Shown here: positions 34,051 to 42,621 of the stretch, one piece after another
Layout: the number at the start of each line of letters is the position of its first letter
Position numbering within the stretch: the first letter of the stretch is position 1
Assembly (NCBI RefSeq): GCF_029338375.1
Contig: NZ_CP119804.1
Span: 992,001-1,056,000 of the forward strand
Reading direction: 5' to 3'
Origin: Halorussus lipolyticus
GTDB taxonomy: Archaea; Halobacteriota; Halobacteria; Halobacteriales; Haladaptataceae
DNA length: 64,000 nucleotides
Position numbers and translations under genes: made by a program
The notes under the pieces: generated by a model
Told to the model about the DNA's origin: nothing
The model's database searches: none
Seen by the model: only the letters and a program-made list of their open reading frames with translations

Positions 34051-34459
34051 GCCGTGTCCTCGCCGTCGCGGTAGCGATGACGACTTGAGCCGTCACACCT
34101 GAGGCTAACTCACCCTTCCCTCGCTGGTTCCGCGCTGGTGCCCACAGAGCCAGCATCGGAACGAGAAGATAGCGATGCGACTCACGAGATGGCTCAGCCC
34201 TCTCGGGGTAGTCGGACTGGCGGTCCTCGGCCCTGACTCCGAGTAACCGCGCGAAGCGTCCGGCCGGGATTCGTCCCGGTCTCGTATTTCAACCTTCGTG
34301 TCGGAGTCGGCCGAAATCCCGACCGAATAGACACTCCTAATATTATCTCTAGCAATCAAAAACAATTCTTAAGAAAATGTAATCACGTCTATATCGACGA
34401 TTCACCTGCTCGCGCGCCGAATGCGAAAAAATCCAGCGTCGGCCGCTGGAGACCGTTCC
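34051..34459. other. Intergenic region between livF-side repeat and the first substrate-binding gene
   Basis: About 410 bases. It contains a CGTCCGGCCGGGATTCGTCCCGG-like short dyad near 34257-34280 and a strongly A/T-rich end (about 34325-34385, with TAATATTATCTC and AAACAATTCTTAAG) before the stop codon of the minus-strand gene at 34460. I see no gene here; a 23-codon frame at 34175 is not supported. Confidence 0.45.
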
Positions 34460-35761
34460 TCAGTTCGTGGTCGTCGTGGTGGTCGTCCCGCCGCCTCCGC
34501 CGCCGAGTCGGCCTTGGAAGAAACTCCGCGGAATCTGTTCCAGCGTCTCGCGCGACCCGTCGTCCTGCACCTGAAGGATGGCGAACCGGTTGAGGGGTTC
34601 GAGGGCCTCGTTGAGGTTGACCGGACTCGACGCGCCCTGATAGTTGATGTCCTCGCCGTTCGCCAGCAGGTCCTTGGCCTTCTGGAACTCGCCGACCGTG
34701 ACCGTCTGGCCTTCGCGCGAGACCGACCGGATGTTCTGGGCGATGGCAGTTCCACTGGCCTCGCCCCCAGCCTCCATGGCGAGGGCTTGGAGGAACAGAC
34801 CGTCGTAGGCGTGGGGCGCGAACAGCGTCCCGGCCTGCTCGCCCATCTTCTCCTCGAACGCGGTCCGACCGCGGGTCTCCTCGGGGTCGGGCGAAGCCAG
34901 ATACATCCCGGCGGTGATGTTGCTCAGACTGGTCAGGAACTCCGAGGAGTTCAGGCCCTCGCTGAGAACCCACTCGCCGCCGTACCCGCCGTTGTTCCAC
35001 TGGTTGAGGATGGTCCGGCCGTTGCCCGGATAGCCGATGAACCCGATGGCGTCGGGATTATTCTGGAACAGCGAGTCGAGCGTCGAGGTGTAGTCGCTGG
35101 CGCGTTGGCTGTAGCCGACCATCCCGACCGTCTCGCCTTGGAACTGCTCGCGGGCGCGTTCGGCCAGTCCCTGCCCGTAGGGGTTGTCCACAAAGAGGAA
35201 GGCCGCGCTGTCAGCGCCGATGTACTCGTCGTCGCTCAGGATGCGGCCCATCACGATGCCCTGTTGGGCGTCGTTGGGCGCGGTCCGGCCGAAGTACTTG
35301 AGACTGCCGTCCTCGTTGTACCCGATTTCTGAGAGGGCGGGGGTCGTGCTGGCGTTGCTCATCTGCATCACTTGGTCGGACGCGACGTTCTGGGCAAGCG
35401 GGACCGACACTCCGCTGGAGGCCGCGCCGACGAACCCGATGATGTTCTGCTCGTTGACCAGCGAGTTGTAGCGCTGGATGGCCTGCGACGGTCGGGTCTG
35501 GCTGTCGGTGTTGGACATGTTGATTTGCCGGTCGAGCGGTCCGCCGGCGTCGTTCACGTCCTGCACCGCGATGTTGACCGCCTTCTGCATCCCGCTCCCG
35601 TAGGCGCTGAGGTTCCCCGTAATCGGGAGAATCGACCCCATCTGGATGGGACCGCCCTGCCGCGCAGTCGCCGACGCCGTCAGTCCAGTCAACCCGGCCA
35701 CCCCCGCGACCGTCGCGCCTTTCACGTAGTTCCGCCGCGTCGTTCGATATTTCTCTGACAT
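34460..35761 (-). CDS. Liv-type ABC substrate-binding protein, Tat-exported, no lipobox
   Basis: A 433-residue periplasmic-binding-fold protein (type I, LivJ/K family). The start MSEKYRTTRRNYVKGATVAG is a Tat signal (RRNYVKG) ending near ASATARQ. No lipobox Cys is present, unlike its neighbour. Mature motifs: IQMGSILPITGNLSAYGSGMQKAVN, GFVGAASSGVSVPLAQNVA, MQMSNASTTPALSEIG, and GIVMGRILSDDEYIGADSAAFLFV. The C-terminus runs into six Gly then six Thr, likely a flexible tail. Paralogue of the 35929 gene (colinear throughout, including PHAYDGLFLQALAM). It presumably captures the ligand for the LivHMGF transporter, whose operon converges with it. An ATG 36 bases upstream (35797) is possible but spoils the Tat signal. 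Confidence 0.92.
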   Translation of the reverse strand: MSEKYRTTRRNYVKGATVAGVAGLTGLTASATARQGGPIQMGSILPITGNLSAYGSGMQKAVNIAVQDVNDAGGPLDRQINMSNTDSQTRPSQAIQRYNSLVNEQNIIGFVGAASSGVSVPLAQNVASDQVMQMSNASTTPALSEIGYNEDGSLKYFGRTAPNDAQQGIVMGRILSDDEYIGADSAAFLFVDNPYGQGLAERAREQFQGETVGMVGYSQRASDYTSTLDSLFQNNPDAIGFIGYPGNGRTILNQWNNGGYGGEWVLSEGLNSSEFLTSLSNITAGMYLASPDPEETRGRTAFEEKMGEQAGTLFAPHAYDGLFLQALAMEAGGEASGTAIAQNIRSVSREGQTVTVGEFQKAKDLLANGEDINYQGASSPVNLNEALEPLNRFAILQVQDDGSRETLEQIPRSFFQGRLGGGGGGTTTTTTTN

Positions 35762-35928
35762 CTCCGACGTAGAACACGACGTGACAGTAATAAACAATTG
35801 TGTATGTTTGTCGGCAAACGCCCCGATAGTTCAATCTGAATCGACAACCGACGACAGAGAGCGTCCGTCCGCAGGCGATTCGACCGCTCCGGCGGGACGG
35901 AAGTAGTCTGCCGAACGTGGGCGGAGCC

Positions 35929-37278
35929 TTACAGTTTCCCTTCGAAGTACGTCCGCGGAATCGTCTCCAGTTCCTCGCGCTTGGCCTGCTTGACCTGCAT
36001 GATGGCGAACCGGTTGAGCGGTTCGAGCGACTCGTTCATGTCCACCGGACTCGACGCGCCTTGGTAGTTGATGCTCTCGCCCTCGTCAAGCAGGTCCTTG
36101 GCCTTCTGGAACTCGCCGGCGTAGACCTTCGTCCCGTCGCGCGAAACCGACCGGATGTTCTCGGCGACGGCTTTCCCGGATGCTTCCCCGGCCTTGTGCA
36201 TGGCGAGGGCTTGGAGGAACAGGCCGTCGTAGGCGTGGGGCGCGAACAGCGTCCCGGACTGTCCGCCCATCTCCTCGTCGAAGGTGTCTGCGCTCTTGGT
36301 GGACTCGGGACTGGGCGACGCGAGGTACATCCCGTCGGTGACGGACTTGTTGTTCTGGAAGAACTCCTTGGAGTTCAGGCCCTCGCTGAGGACCCACTCG
36401 CCGCCGTACCCGCCGTTCGACCACTGCCGGAGGATGGTCTTCCCGTTGCCGGGGTAGCCCACGAACCCGACCGCGTCGGGACTGTTGGCGAACAGTTTGT
36501 CCAGCGTCGAGGTGTAGTCGCTGGACTTCTTGCTGTAGGGCACCATCCCGACCGTCTCGCCGTCGAAGGCCGCTTTCGCCCGCTTGGCCAGTCCCTCGCC
36601 GTAGGGGTTGTCCACGTAGAGGAAGGCCGCTTTGTCCGCGCCGATGTACTTGTCGTCGTTCAGAATCTGACCCATCACGATGCCCTGCTGGCCGTCGTTG
36701 GGCGCTGTCCGACCGAAGTACTTGACCGACTCGTCGTCGTTGTAGCCGATTTGGGAGAGGGCAGGCGTCGTGCTGGCGTTGCTCACCTGCATCACTTGGT
36801 CGGCGGCGACCTGTTGGGCCAGCGGAACCGACACCCCGCTAGACGCCGCGCCGACGAAGCCAACGATGTCCTCCTCGTTGACCAGCGACCGGTACTTCTG
36901 GGTCGCCTTGGCGGGTTTGGTCTCGCTGTCCTTGTTGACCAGTTTGACCTGTCGGCCGAGCGGACCGCCGGCGTCGTTGATGTGCTTGGCCGCGAGGTTT
37001 ACCGCCTTCTGCATCCCGGCCCCGTAGGCGCTGAGGCTTCCCGTAATCGGGAGAATCGACCCCATCGCAATCGGTTGGTCGCTCTGGCTCTGACTACCGT
37101 CCGACTGGTCGTCCTCCTCGGTGGTCCCGTCGGACATTCCGTCAGTCGTCTCGTCGGTCGTCGTCCCGTCTCCCGAGTTACCGCCCATACACCCGGCGAG
37201 ACCGGTCAGGCCTACGGCACCGAGCGCCGCCCCGCTCGTTTTCAGATACGAGCGACGCGACTTGTTCTTGCGTGTCAT
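35929..37278 (-). CDS. Liv-type ABC substrate-binding lipoprotein (paralogue)
   Basis: A 449-residue LivJ/K-type binding protein. The N-terminus MTRKNKSRRSYLKTSGAALG is a Tat signal (SRRSYLK) with a lipobox GLAGC (Cys at about 29), so it is lipid-anchored. A linker of Thr/Asp/Ser/Gln follows (about 33-75). The binding core starts IAMGSILPITGSLSAYGAGMQ and follows the 34460 paralogue block for block; differences gather in Lys-rich surface positions. A TATA-like TTTTTTATA (minus, 37305-37313) sits about 30 bases upstream. It is divergent from pgk. Confidence 0.94.
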   Translation of the reverse strand: MTRKNKSRRSYLKTSGAALGAVGLTGLAGCMGGNSGDGTTTDETTDGMSDGTTEEDDQSDGSQSQSDQPIAMGSILPITGSLSAYGAGMQKAVNLAAKHINDAGGPLGRQVKLVNKDSETKPAKATQKYRSLVNEEDIVGFVGAASSGVSVPLAQQVAADQVMQVSNASTTPALSQIGYNDDESVKYFGRTAPNDGQQGIVMGQILNDDKYIGADKAAFLYVDNPYGEGLAKRAKAAFDGETVGMVPYSKKSSDYTSTLDKLFANSPDAVGFVGYPGNGKTILRQWSNGGYGGEWVLSEGLNSKEFFQNNKSVTDGMYLASPSPESTKSADTFDEEMGGQSGTLFAPHAYDGLFLQALAMHKAGEASGKAVAENIRSVSRDGTKVYAGEFQKAKDLLDEGESINYQGASSPVDMNESLEPLNRFAIMQVKQAKREELETIPRTYFEGKL

Positions 37279-37392
37279 ACTCTATCACCATGTCTCGCAC
37301 TCGGTATAAAAAAGTTTGCAATATGTGAACCCAACTCATGCTGTCTGAAAGTTCACTCGGAATCGAATTTTTATTTGTCAGACAGCCCGACA

Positions 37393-37400
37393 CATATATC
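37393..37400 (+). promoter_or_regulatory. TATA-like box of pgk
   Basis: CATATATC lies about 25-32 bases before the ATG at 37425. This fits a leaderless transcript starting at or just before the start codon, and supports 37425 over the in-frame ATG at 37338. Confidence 0.6.
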
Positions 37401-37424
37401 ACTCCCGCTGTCGGAGTCACGTAC

Positions 37425-38624
37425 ATGCCGATACAGACCCTTGACGACCTCGCCGTCCAAGGGACCACGCTGGGAGTGCGTATCGACATCAACAGCCCTC
37501 TCGATGACGACGGGACGCTGGCCGACGACGCTCGGCTTCGCGCCCACGTCGAGACCCTCTCGGAACTGCTGGACCGAGGAGGTCGGGTCGCAATTCTCGC
37601 CCACCAAGGCCGACCGGGCGGCGACGAGTTCAGGGACCTCCGCCCTCACGCCGAGCGTCTCGACGAGATGCTCGACGCGCCGGTCGATTACTCGGACGCT
37701 ACCTTTTCGGCTGACGCCCGCCGGACCGTCGAGAACCTGAGCGACGGCGAGGCCGTCCTGCTAGAGAACACCCGATTCTACAGCGAGGAGTACATGGAGT
37801 TCTCACCCGACCGCGCCGGACAGACCGAACTCGTGGACAAACTCGTGGGCGTCCTCGACGCCTACGTCAACGACGCCTTCGCGGCGGCCCACCGCTCACA
37901 GCCCTCCATCGTCGGCTTCCCCGCCCGAGTTCCGGGCTACGCGGGCCGAGTGATGGAGCAGGAACTCGACGTACTCGGCGACATCGAGCGGACGCCCGAA
38001 CCCCGGACCTACGTCGTCGGCGGCGCGAAGGTCCCCGACTCGATGGCGGTCATCGAGAGCGTCCTCGAACGCGGACTGGCCGACCGAGTGCTGACGACTG
38101 GCGTCGTCGCTAACGTGTTCCTCCTCGCCGATGGCGTCAATCTCGGCGACGCCAGCGCCGACTTCATCTACGAACAGGGGTACTGGGACGAAATCGACCG
38201 CGCCGGCGACCTGCTCGAGGAGTACGGCGACCGTATCGCGCTCCCCGAGGACCTCGCGGTCGAGCGAGACGGCGAGCGCCACGAAATCCCGGTCGAAGGC
38301 CTCCCGCCCGAGGAGGGCGAGTCCGCGATGGACCTCGGGTCGGCGACGGTCGAATCCTACGGCGAGGTCGTCCGGGGTTCGGGAACGGTGGTCCTCAACG
38401 GTCCGGCGGGCGTCTTCGAGGACGAGACGTTCGCTCACGGGACGCGGGACCTTTTCGAAATCGCCACCGAGGCCGAGTACAGCGTCGTCGGGGGCGGCGA
38501 CACCGCGGCCGCGATTCGACGCTTCGGCATCGAGGGCTTCGACCACGTTAGCACCGGCGGCGGTGCGGCGCTCAACATGCTGACCGGCGAGGACCTGCCC
38601 GCCGTCGAGGCGCTTCGGAACTGA
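37425..38624 (+). CDS. pgk: Phosphoglycerate kinase
   Basis: A 399-residue glycolytic/gluconeogenic enzyme that transfers phosphate between 1,3-bisphosphoglycerate and ADP. Diagnostic parts: RIDINSPLDDDGTLADDARLRAH at the N-terminus (normally RVD.N.P), LAHQGRPGGDEF (the LSHLGRP position), LLENTRFYSEE, FVNDAFAAAHRSQPS-like VNDAFAAAHRSQPSIVGFP, VVGGAKVPDSM, and at the C-terminus VVLNGPAGVFEDETFAHGT, VVGGGDTAAAIRRFG and VSTGGGAALNMLTGEDLPAVEAL. Start chosen at MPIQTLDDL because the promoter spacing fits. Confidence 0.96.
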   Translation: MPIQTLDDLAVQGTTLGVRIDINSPLDDDGTLADDARLRAHVETLSELLDRGGRVAILAHQGRPGGDEFRDLRPHAERLDEMLDAPVDYSDATFSADARRTVENLSDGEAVLLENTRFYSEEYMEFSPDRAGQTELVDKLVGVLDAYVNDAFAAAHRSQPSIVGFPARVPGYAGRVMEQELDVLGDIERTPEPRTYVVGGAKVPDSMAVIESVLERGLADRVLTTGVVANVFLLADGVNLGDASADFIYEQGYWDEIDRAGDLLEEYGDRIALPEDLAVERDGERHEIPVEGLPPEEGESAMDLGSATVESYGEVVRGSGTVVLNGPAGVFEDETFAHGTRDLFEIATEAEYSVVGGGDTAAAIRRFGIEGFDHVSTGGGAALNMLTGEDLPAVEALRN

Positions 38625-38685
38625 CAGTTCGGGGCCGAAGCCGAAACCGGCGTTTATCCGGCCCGAGCGCGTGGTCTCTACCGAG

Positions 38686-39171
38686 ATGGTCTCCATCGAA
38701 TCCGGGAGCGTCCGAGACGTTGACGCCGTGGCCGACCTCTGGGTCGAACTCGCGGACGGCCAGCGCGAGTTCGGGTCCCACCTCGTCGCCGAACGGAACC
38801 GCGCGACGATTCGGGAGACCATCGCGCAGAACGCGGTTGCCGGCGGACTGCTGGTCGCTCGTGCCGAGCGAGACGACGAAATCGTCGGCTTCGTCACCTA
38901 CGGCGTCGAGTCCGACGGCTACGACCAAGACGCGGTTCGGGGCATCGTCCGGAACATCTACGTCAGACCCGAGCGCCGAGGAGAGGGTATCGGGTCGGGC
39001 CTCCTCGACGCCGCCGAGGAGCGCCTCGCCGAGCAGGGTGCGGATGCTGTCGCGCTGGAGGTCATGGCCGACAACGACGACGCCCGGCGGTTCTATCGAC
39101 GCCACGGGTACGCTCCCCACCGGGTCGAATTGGAAAAATCGGTCGAAAGCGATACGCTCACAAAGGAGTAG
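38686..39171 (+). CDS. GNAT-family N-acetyltransferase
   Basis: A 161-residue acetyltransferase. The CoA-binding motif is IVRNIYVRPERRGEGIGSGLLDAAEERL (R-R-G-E-G-I-G), preceded by IVGFVTYGVES and followed by ALEVMADNDDARRFYRRHGYAPHRVEL, the standard 'N..A..FY...GF' end. An ATG 15 bases upstream (38671) is an equally open start. Substrate unknown. It follows pgk by about 60 bases. Confidence 0.9.
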   Translation: MVSIESGSVRDVDAVADLWVELADGQREFGSHLVAERNRATIRETIAQNAVAGGLLVARAERDDEIVGFVTYGVESDGYDQDAVRGIVRNIYVRPERRGEGIGSGLLDAAEERLAEQGADAVALEVMADNDDARRFYRRHGYAPHRVELEKSVESDTLTKE

Positions 39172-39206
39172 CCAGAACGTGGCACTGCGTCACGGGATTC
39201 GAGCGC

Positions 39207-39280
39207 GCCAGGGGAGCTTGGGCGGTTCAAGCACCCGACTTGTAATCGGGAGTTCGTGGGTTCAAATCCCACCCCTGGCT
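39207..39280 (+). tRNA. tRNA-Thr (anticodon TGT)
   Basis: A 74-base tRNA: acceptor GCCAGGG with CCCTGGC and discriminator T, D-arm region GCTTGGGCGGTTCAAGC, anticodon arm CCCGA-CTTGTAA-TCGGG with TGT, T-arm GTGGG-TTCAAAT-CCCAC. CCA is not encoded. It is followed by two repeat units built from its own T-arm. Confidence 0.95.
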
Positions 39281-39412
39281 TCCTGTCGCTGTCACGTTCG
39301 ACAGCGACGGACGCAGTTCGTGGCGATTTGAACCCTGCCAGTCGCAGTTCGCGCAGGGAGTGCAACGACCGAGCGAGACCGTCTGGCTCCGGTTCAAATC
39401 CCATCTCTGGCT
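39281..39412 (+). repeat. tRNA-Thr trailing repeat unit 1
   Basis: A 132-base unit. It has a spacer hairpin GTCGCTGTC/GACAGCGAC (39285-39307), an inverted T-arm piece GATTTGAACCC (39325-39335) followed by CTGCCAGTCGC, a core with GCAACGACCGAG and ACCGTCTGG, then a copy of the tRNA 3' end with a few changes, ending TCTCTGGCT at 39412. The inverted and direct T-arm pieces can pair. Confidence 0.75.
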
Positions 39413-39517
39413 TCCTATCACTATCACGTTCGACAGCGACGGAATCAGTTCGTGGCGATTCGAACCCCGACAGTCACGACTCGCGTCGGGAGTGACACGA
39501 CCCAGCGTGCCCTCCGG
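39413..39517 (+). repeat. tRNA-Thr trailing repeat unit 2 (truncated)
   Basis: A second, head-to-tail copy of the unit. 39413-39477 follows 39281-39345 closely (shared TATCAC/TGTCAC, GTTCGACAGCGACGGA, AGTTCGTGGCGATT-GAACCC). The right half, including the direct tRNA copy, has decayed after about 39517. Confidence 0.7.
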
Positions 39518-39876
39518 AACTACTTAAAGCGAAACGGTTGCAACGCCGATGCGGATTTAAATATCTCTGCTCCGACGCCTCGGACGGGCGGTCACGAACC
39601 GCCTGCCTGACCGCGTGCCAGCGGCGCGTCGAAGGCGGTCCTCGCTTGACGACTCCCGCCTGCCCGACTGCGGTTCGTCGCCGGGCGCACTCTCCTCGCT
39701 CGGCGTCGCCGCGACTCGCTCTTTCCGTTGAACTCGTGAGAATTATTTAGGTTGCTATAACGAATATTTTCGATTCCGAAAGACACAGATTTGTTTCTGT
39801 CGAGACCGAGGACCGACCGAAATCAGCATTGCCGGACGAGAGCTATCCAGTTTCCGCGTGCGCGAGGCCGACGGGG
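39518..39876. other. Intergenic region without recognised genes
   Basis: About 360 bases between the tRNA-Thr repeats and the zinc ribbon gene. The first part is GC-rich with several short dyads of GACGGGCGG/CCGCC type; 39735-39795 is A/T-rich (AATTATTTAGGTTGCTATAACG). I find no gene or RNA I can support. Confidence 0.4.
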
Positions 39877-40101
39877 CTACTGGAACTTGCCGACGTTCGA
39901 GAAATCGTCGTCCTCGCAGGTCGAACACTCGTCGGGTTTGGAGATGAAGACGGACCCGCACCCCTCACACTCGTAGAGGTCCGGACCCTCGTCGCGGGCG
40001 TCGGCGTCTCCGTCGTCGGGGCCGGAGGCCGACGACCCGAACAGGCGCTTGAGTCGCTCGACGGCGGCGGAGAGCATTCGTTTCAACGTTCGTGGATGCA
40101 A
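39877..40101 (-). CDS. Small zinc-ribbon protein
   Basis: A 74-residue protein. A short basic helix at the N-terminus (TLKRMLSAAVERLKRLFGSS), an acidic linker, then a zinc ribbon YECEGCGSVFISKPDECSTCEDDDF with two CxxC knuckles. An internal Met at residue 9 (start 40077) may be the true start. Such single-ribbon microproteins are common in haloarchaea and mostly of unknown role. It lies downstream of the Rieske gene on the same strand. Confidence 0.72.
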   Translation of the reverse strand: MHPRTLKRMLSAAVERLKRLFGSSASGPDDGDADARDEGPDLYECEGCGSVFISKPDECSTCEDDDFSNVGKFQ

Positions 40102-40233
40102 ACCCGGAGTATAAAACGTTTGTTGCTACTGTGAGAAATCGACTCGCCGAGCGCCCGAAAGAAGCGTCGGCGGCGTCCTCGAACTCTGCGGGCAGGCGGT
40201 AGTCCGGCGGGGCCGCCCAGTCGGACCGTCCCG

Positions 40234-41085
40234 CTATTCGTCCGGTCGTGGAAGCGCGACGAACGACCTCCTGACGATGCTGAAGGGGTCGTACACCGAC
40301 TGGTGGCACTGGCAGTAGATTTCGTCGGCCGCACCGAACCGCTGGCTGTCCGAGAGCGACTTGAATCCGGGGACGCAACAGAAGTGCGTACACTTGTTCA
40401 TGTTGGCGAGGAATCCCTCCTCGGTACTGGCCGAGAGCCACTGGTCTCCTCGGTCGGACATCCGCCGGATGCGCTCGCTCCGGATGAGTTGGACCGGTAT
40501 CGTCCCGCTGGACGGGACGTCCTGCGAGCGCCACGTCACCAGTGCTGGCTTGCCGATGCCGCTCGTGCCGATACCGTTGCCCCACGTCTCGTAGTCCGTG
40601 AAGTGTTCGACGTTGACCTGCTCGCCGGGTTCGACGGCCTCCTGTTGCCACTCGTAGGGCGGCGAGGAGGCGTACCGTAAGAAGTTGTCTTGGTCGGCGT
40701 CGGGTTTGACGCCGGGGTACGTCTGGCCACCGCAGTACTGGAACCACTCGCTGGTGTACGTGATGCCGCCCAACTCCATCTCGGAGACGGTTATCTCCCG
40801 ACCCTGTTCCGTGACGGTCTCCGGTTCGGGCCAGATGCCCTTGAGAAACCCGTCGTCATCGACTTCGACGGGTATCTGGGGCATCGCTCGCGGTGCCGGT
40901 CCAGCGGTGTTCTCCACGCCGAAGTACTGGGTAATCCCACCGCCCGCGCCGGTCGGTTCGGTGGCGGAGTTGATACTCGCGGCGGCGGCGGTACCGATGC
41001 CTGCGAGCGAGGCGCTCCCGACCACGCCCTTCACGAATCGACGCCGGCCCGACTCCTCCGGATACTTGTCGTCGTCTTCAGGCAC
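40234..41085 (-). CDS. Tat-exported Rieske iron-sulfur protein
   Basis: A 283-residue Rieske [2Fe-2S] protein. The Tat motif SGRRRFVKG is followed by a hydrophobic segment that probably stays as membrane anchor. The cluster boxes are KCTHFCCVPGF and YCQCHQSVYDPF near the C-terminus: Cys-x-His and Cys-x-x-His ligands, plus one more Cys in each box as a disulfide pair. The mid region is an acidic insert-rich domain. I choose the GTG at 41083-41085 because a strong GGAGG lies 6 bases before it; the open frame to 41163 lacks such a site. It probably transfers electrons in a bc-type or menaquinol complex, but no cytochrome b gene is adjacent. Confidence 0.9.
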   Translation of the reverse strand: MPEDDDKYPEESGRRRFVKGVVGSASLAGIGTAAAASINSATEPTGAGGGITQYFGVENTAGPAPRAMPQIPVEVDDDGFLKGIWPEPETVTEQGREITVSEMELGGITYTSEWFQYCGGQTYPGVKPDADQDNFLRYASSPPYEWQQEAVEPGEQVNVEHFTDYETWGNGIGTSGIGKPALVTWRSQDVPSSGTIPVQLIRSERIRRMSDRGDQWLSASTEEGFLANMNKCTHFCCVPGFKSLSDSQRFGAADEIYCQCHQSVYDPFSIVRRSFVALPRPDE

Positions 41086-41241
41086 GGGTTCCCTCCTCGA
41101 GTTGAGTAACGTTATCAGTGAGCATACTTCCCCCAACGAGGATAGAGACGGCCTGCGAGACAAAAGGATTATCGGGGGTGATTCTCGGATTAGCTGACAG
41201 TAGCCACTGTCTTTTTACTCCTGCCGTGAGTGTCAACGGGT

Positions 41242-41346
41242 ATGGGTCTCTCAGACGAGGAACGCGAGCGCATCGAGCAGTTCGTAGCGACGCCTCGCTA
41301 CGAGCGCACTCCCGACCAGCTCTGCCCCGAAGAGGACGAAGAATAG
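41242..41346 (+). CDS. 34-residue acidic microprotein
   Basis: MGLSDEERERIEQFVATPRY ... EEDEE: strongly helical and charged, with one Cys (LCPEE). The ATG is preceded by GTGTCAACGGGT. It starts in open sequence between the Rieske gene and the winged-helix gene and ends 15 bases before the latter's stop codon. Its codon usage is that of a haloarchaeal gene (third positions mostly G/C). Function unknown. Confidence 0.55.
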   Translation: MGLSDEERERIEQFVATPRYERTPDQLCPEEDEE

Positions 41347-41361
41347 AACGCGACTCGGAAC

Positions 41362-41583
41362 TTACGCGACTGCGAACCGGCCGCCCTGCTTCTCCACTAA
41401 CTCTCGCTCTCGAAGCGTCCGCAGGATGCTGTACAGCGTTATCTTCTTGACTTCGAGGTCGGTCTGCAAGTCGTCTATCGAGGCCGCACCGTCTCTGAGA
41501 TAGAGGTAGACCAGTTTGGCGCGCGGCGAGTCGAGTTCGGTCGGTAGTTCTCTCGCGGATGTCGTCGGTCGTTGAACGCTCAT
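41362..41583 (-). CDS. Small winged-helix transcription regulator
   Basis: A 73-residue protein. After 15 disordered residues a single winged-helix domain appears: SPRAKLVYLYLRDGAASIDDL, then the recognition helix region EVKKITLYSILRTLRERELVEKQGGRFAV. This is a MarR/TrmB-like short DNA-binding protein without ligand domain. It reads towards the microprotein. Target unknown; promoters of the che cluster are 1.4 kb away. Confidence 0.82.
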   Translation of the reverse strand: MSVQRPTTSARELPTELDSPRAKLVYLYLRDGAASIDDLQTDLEVKKITLYSILRTLRERELVEKQGGRFAVA

Positions 41584-41852
41584 TTCGGTGTTAGACGCCA
41601 GTAGTTCGACGATAATAAATCCCTATTACAACAATCGTCGAAAAGACGCAGGTCGTTAGGATAACAGCCCGATTCTCGCAAAAATTGTCGCTAAACTATC
41701 TGTGTCAGAAGGATGTCGTTGTCTCCTCGGCGGAAAAACTGACACCCGAGCGAGCAGGCGGGTCCGAAATACCGGGGCGAACGACCGGAGCGCGGGGTTC
41801 GGCCGTGAGGTAGGCGGTGGGTTTATGTGAAACCGAACGGTACCGTCTCCCA

Positions 41853-42512
41853 ATGTGTCCGATGCCGGACGACGGTCGGGACTCCGAGGAGCGGGCGGCG
41901 CTGACGCCCGACGACACGGCGAGCGCCGACGAGGGCGGGGCGCTAGCGCCGGAGGAACTCGACATCGAAGAGGAGGAAAACGTCGTCTCGCTCGATAGCG
42001 GCCGCTACGTCATCGGCACCGACGACCGCCCGGACGTGTCGGCGGCCGACCGCGGCGACACGCAGTCTCGCGAGACCGACGATGTTCGCGGTGACGCGCC
42101 GCCAACCGACACCCAACCGGTCCCGTCCGCGGAGAGCGGTGGAAGCGTCAGTTCGGGCGCGGTCAAAGAGTGGCTCGAAGACGACCTTGACAGCACCAGC
42201 GCGCGCTACGGCTTCCACGTCACGGCCAAGTCCGACGACGCCATCAGCCACCAACAGATGTTCTCCGACGACGTGGGGACGGTCTTCGACAGCCTCCTGC
42301 GGTGGTACGCCCAACAGTTGACCACCGAGACGGCAGTCGAGGACGTGCTGGGGATACTCCTCACCGAGTCGAACGTTCGAGTGCGCTACTCGCCGTCGTG
42401 TCTGCAAGCGATTCTGGAGTCCTACGACCTCGGGCCTGACGACACCATCGCGGACCTGCTGGAGAAGGTGCAGGACGACCGCGGGATGGTGTTCCCGCCA
42501 GAGAACGTCTAG
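41853..42512 (+). CDS. Conserved haloarchaeal acidic protein (DUF7500-like)
   Basis: A 219-residue protein. The first about 110 residues are very acidic and disordered, with EELDIEEEENVVSLDSGRYVIGTDD as the only ordered-looking segment, a short motif I associate with a family near haloarchaeal motility genes. The second half (about 115-219) is a compact helical domain: VKEWLEDDLDSTSARYGFHVTAKSDD, FSDDVGTVFDSLLRWYAQQL, VLGILLTESNVRVRYSPSCLQAILESYDL. No catalytic motif is visible. It lies one gap before cheW, so a link to taxis is possible but not shown. ATG 41853 is used; 41862 is also open. Confidence 0.7.
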   Translation: MCPMPDDGRDSEERAALTPDDTASADEGGALAPEELDIEEEENVVSLDSGRYVIGTDDRPDVSAADRGDTQSRETDDVRGDAPPTDTQPVPSAESGGSVSSGAVKEWLEDDLDSTSARYGFHVTAKSDDAISHQQMFSDDVGTVFDSLLRWYAQQLTTETAVEDVLGILLTESNVRVRYSPSCLQAILESYDLGPDDTIADLLEKVQDDRGMVFPPENV

Positions 42513-42621
42513 GCAATATTTTCACTCATTAGGGACTTATTCTGGTATATTTTAGCATTCTATAGTTGGGCTTGAGTGCCGGATGTGCGTATTGCACCGA
42601 GACAGCGCCAACGAGAATTCG

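Noticed and set aside
34175..34246. 23-codon frame in the livF-downstream gap
   Set aside because: Too short, without ribosome-binding site or promoter.
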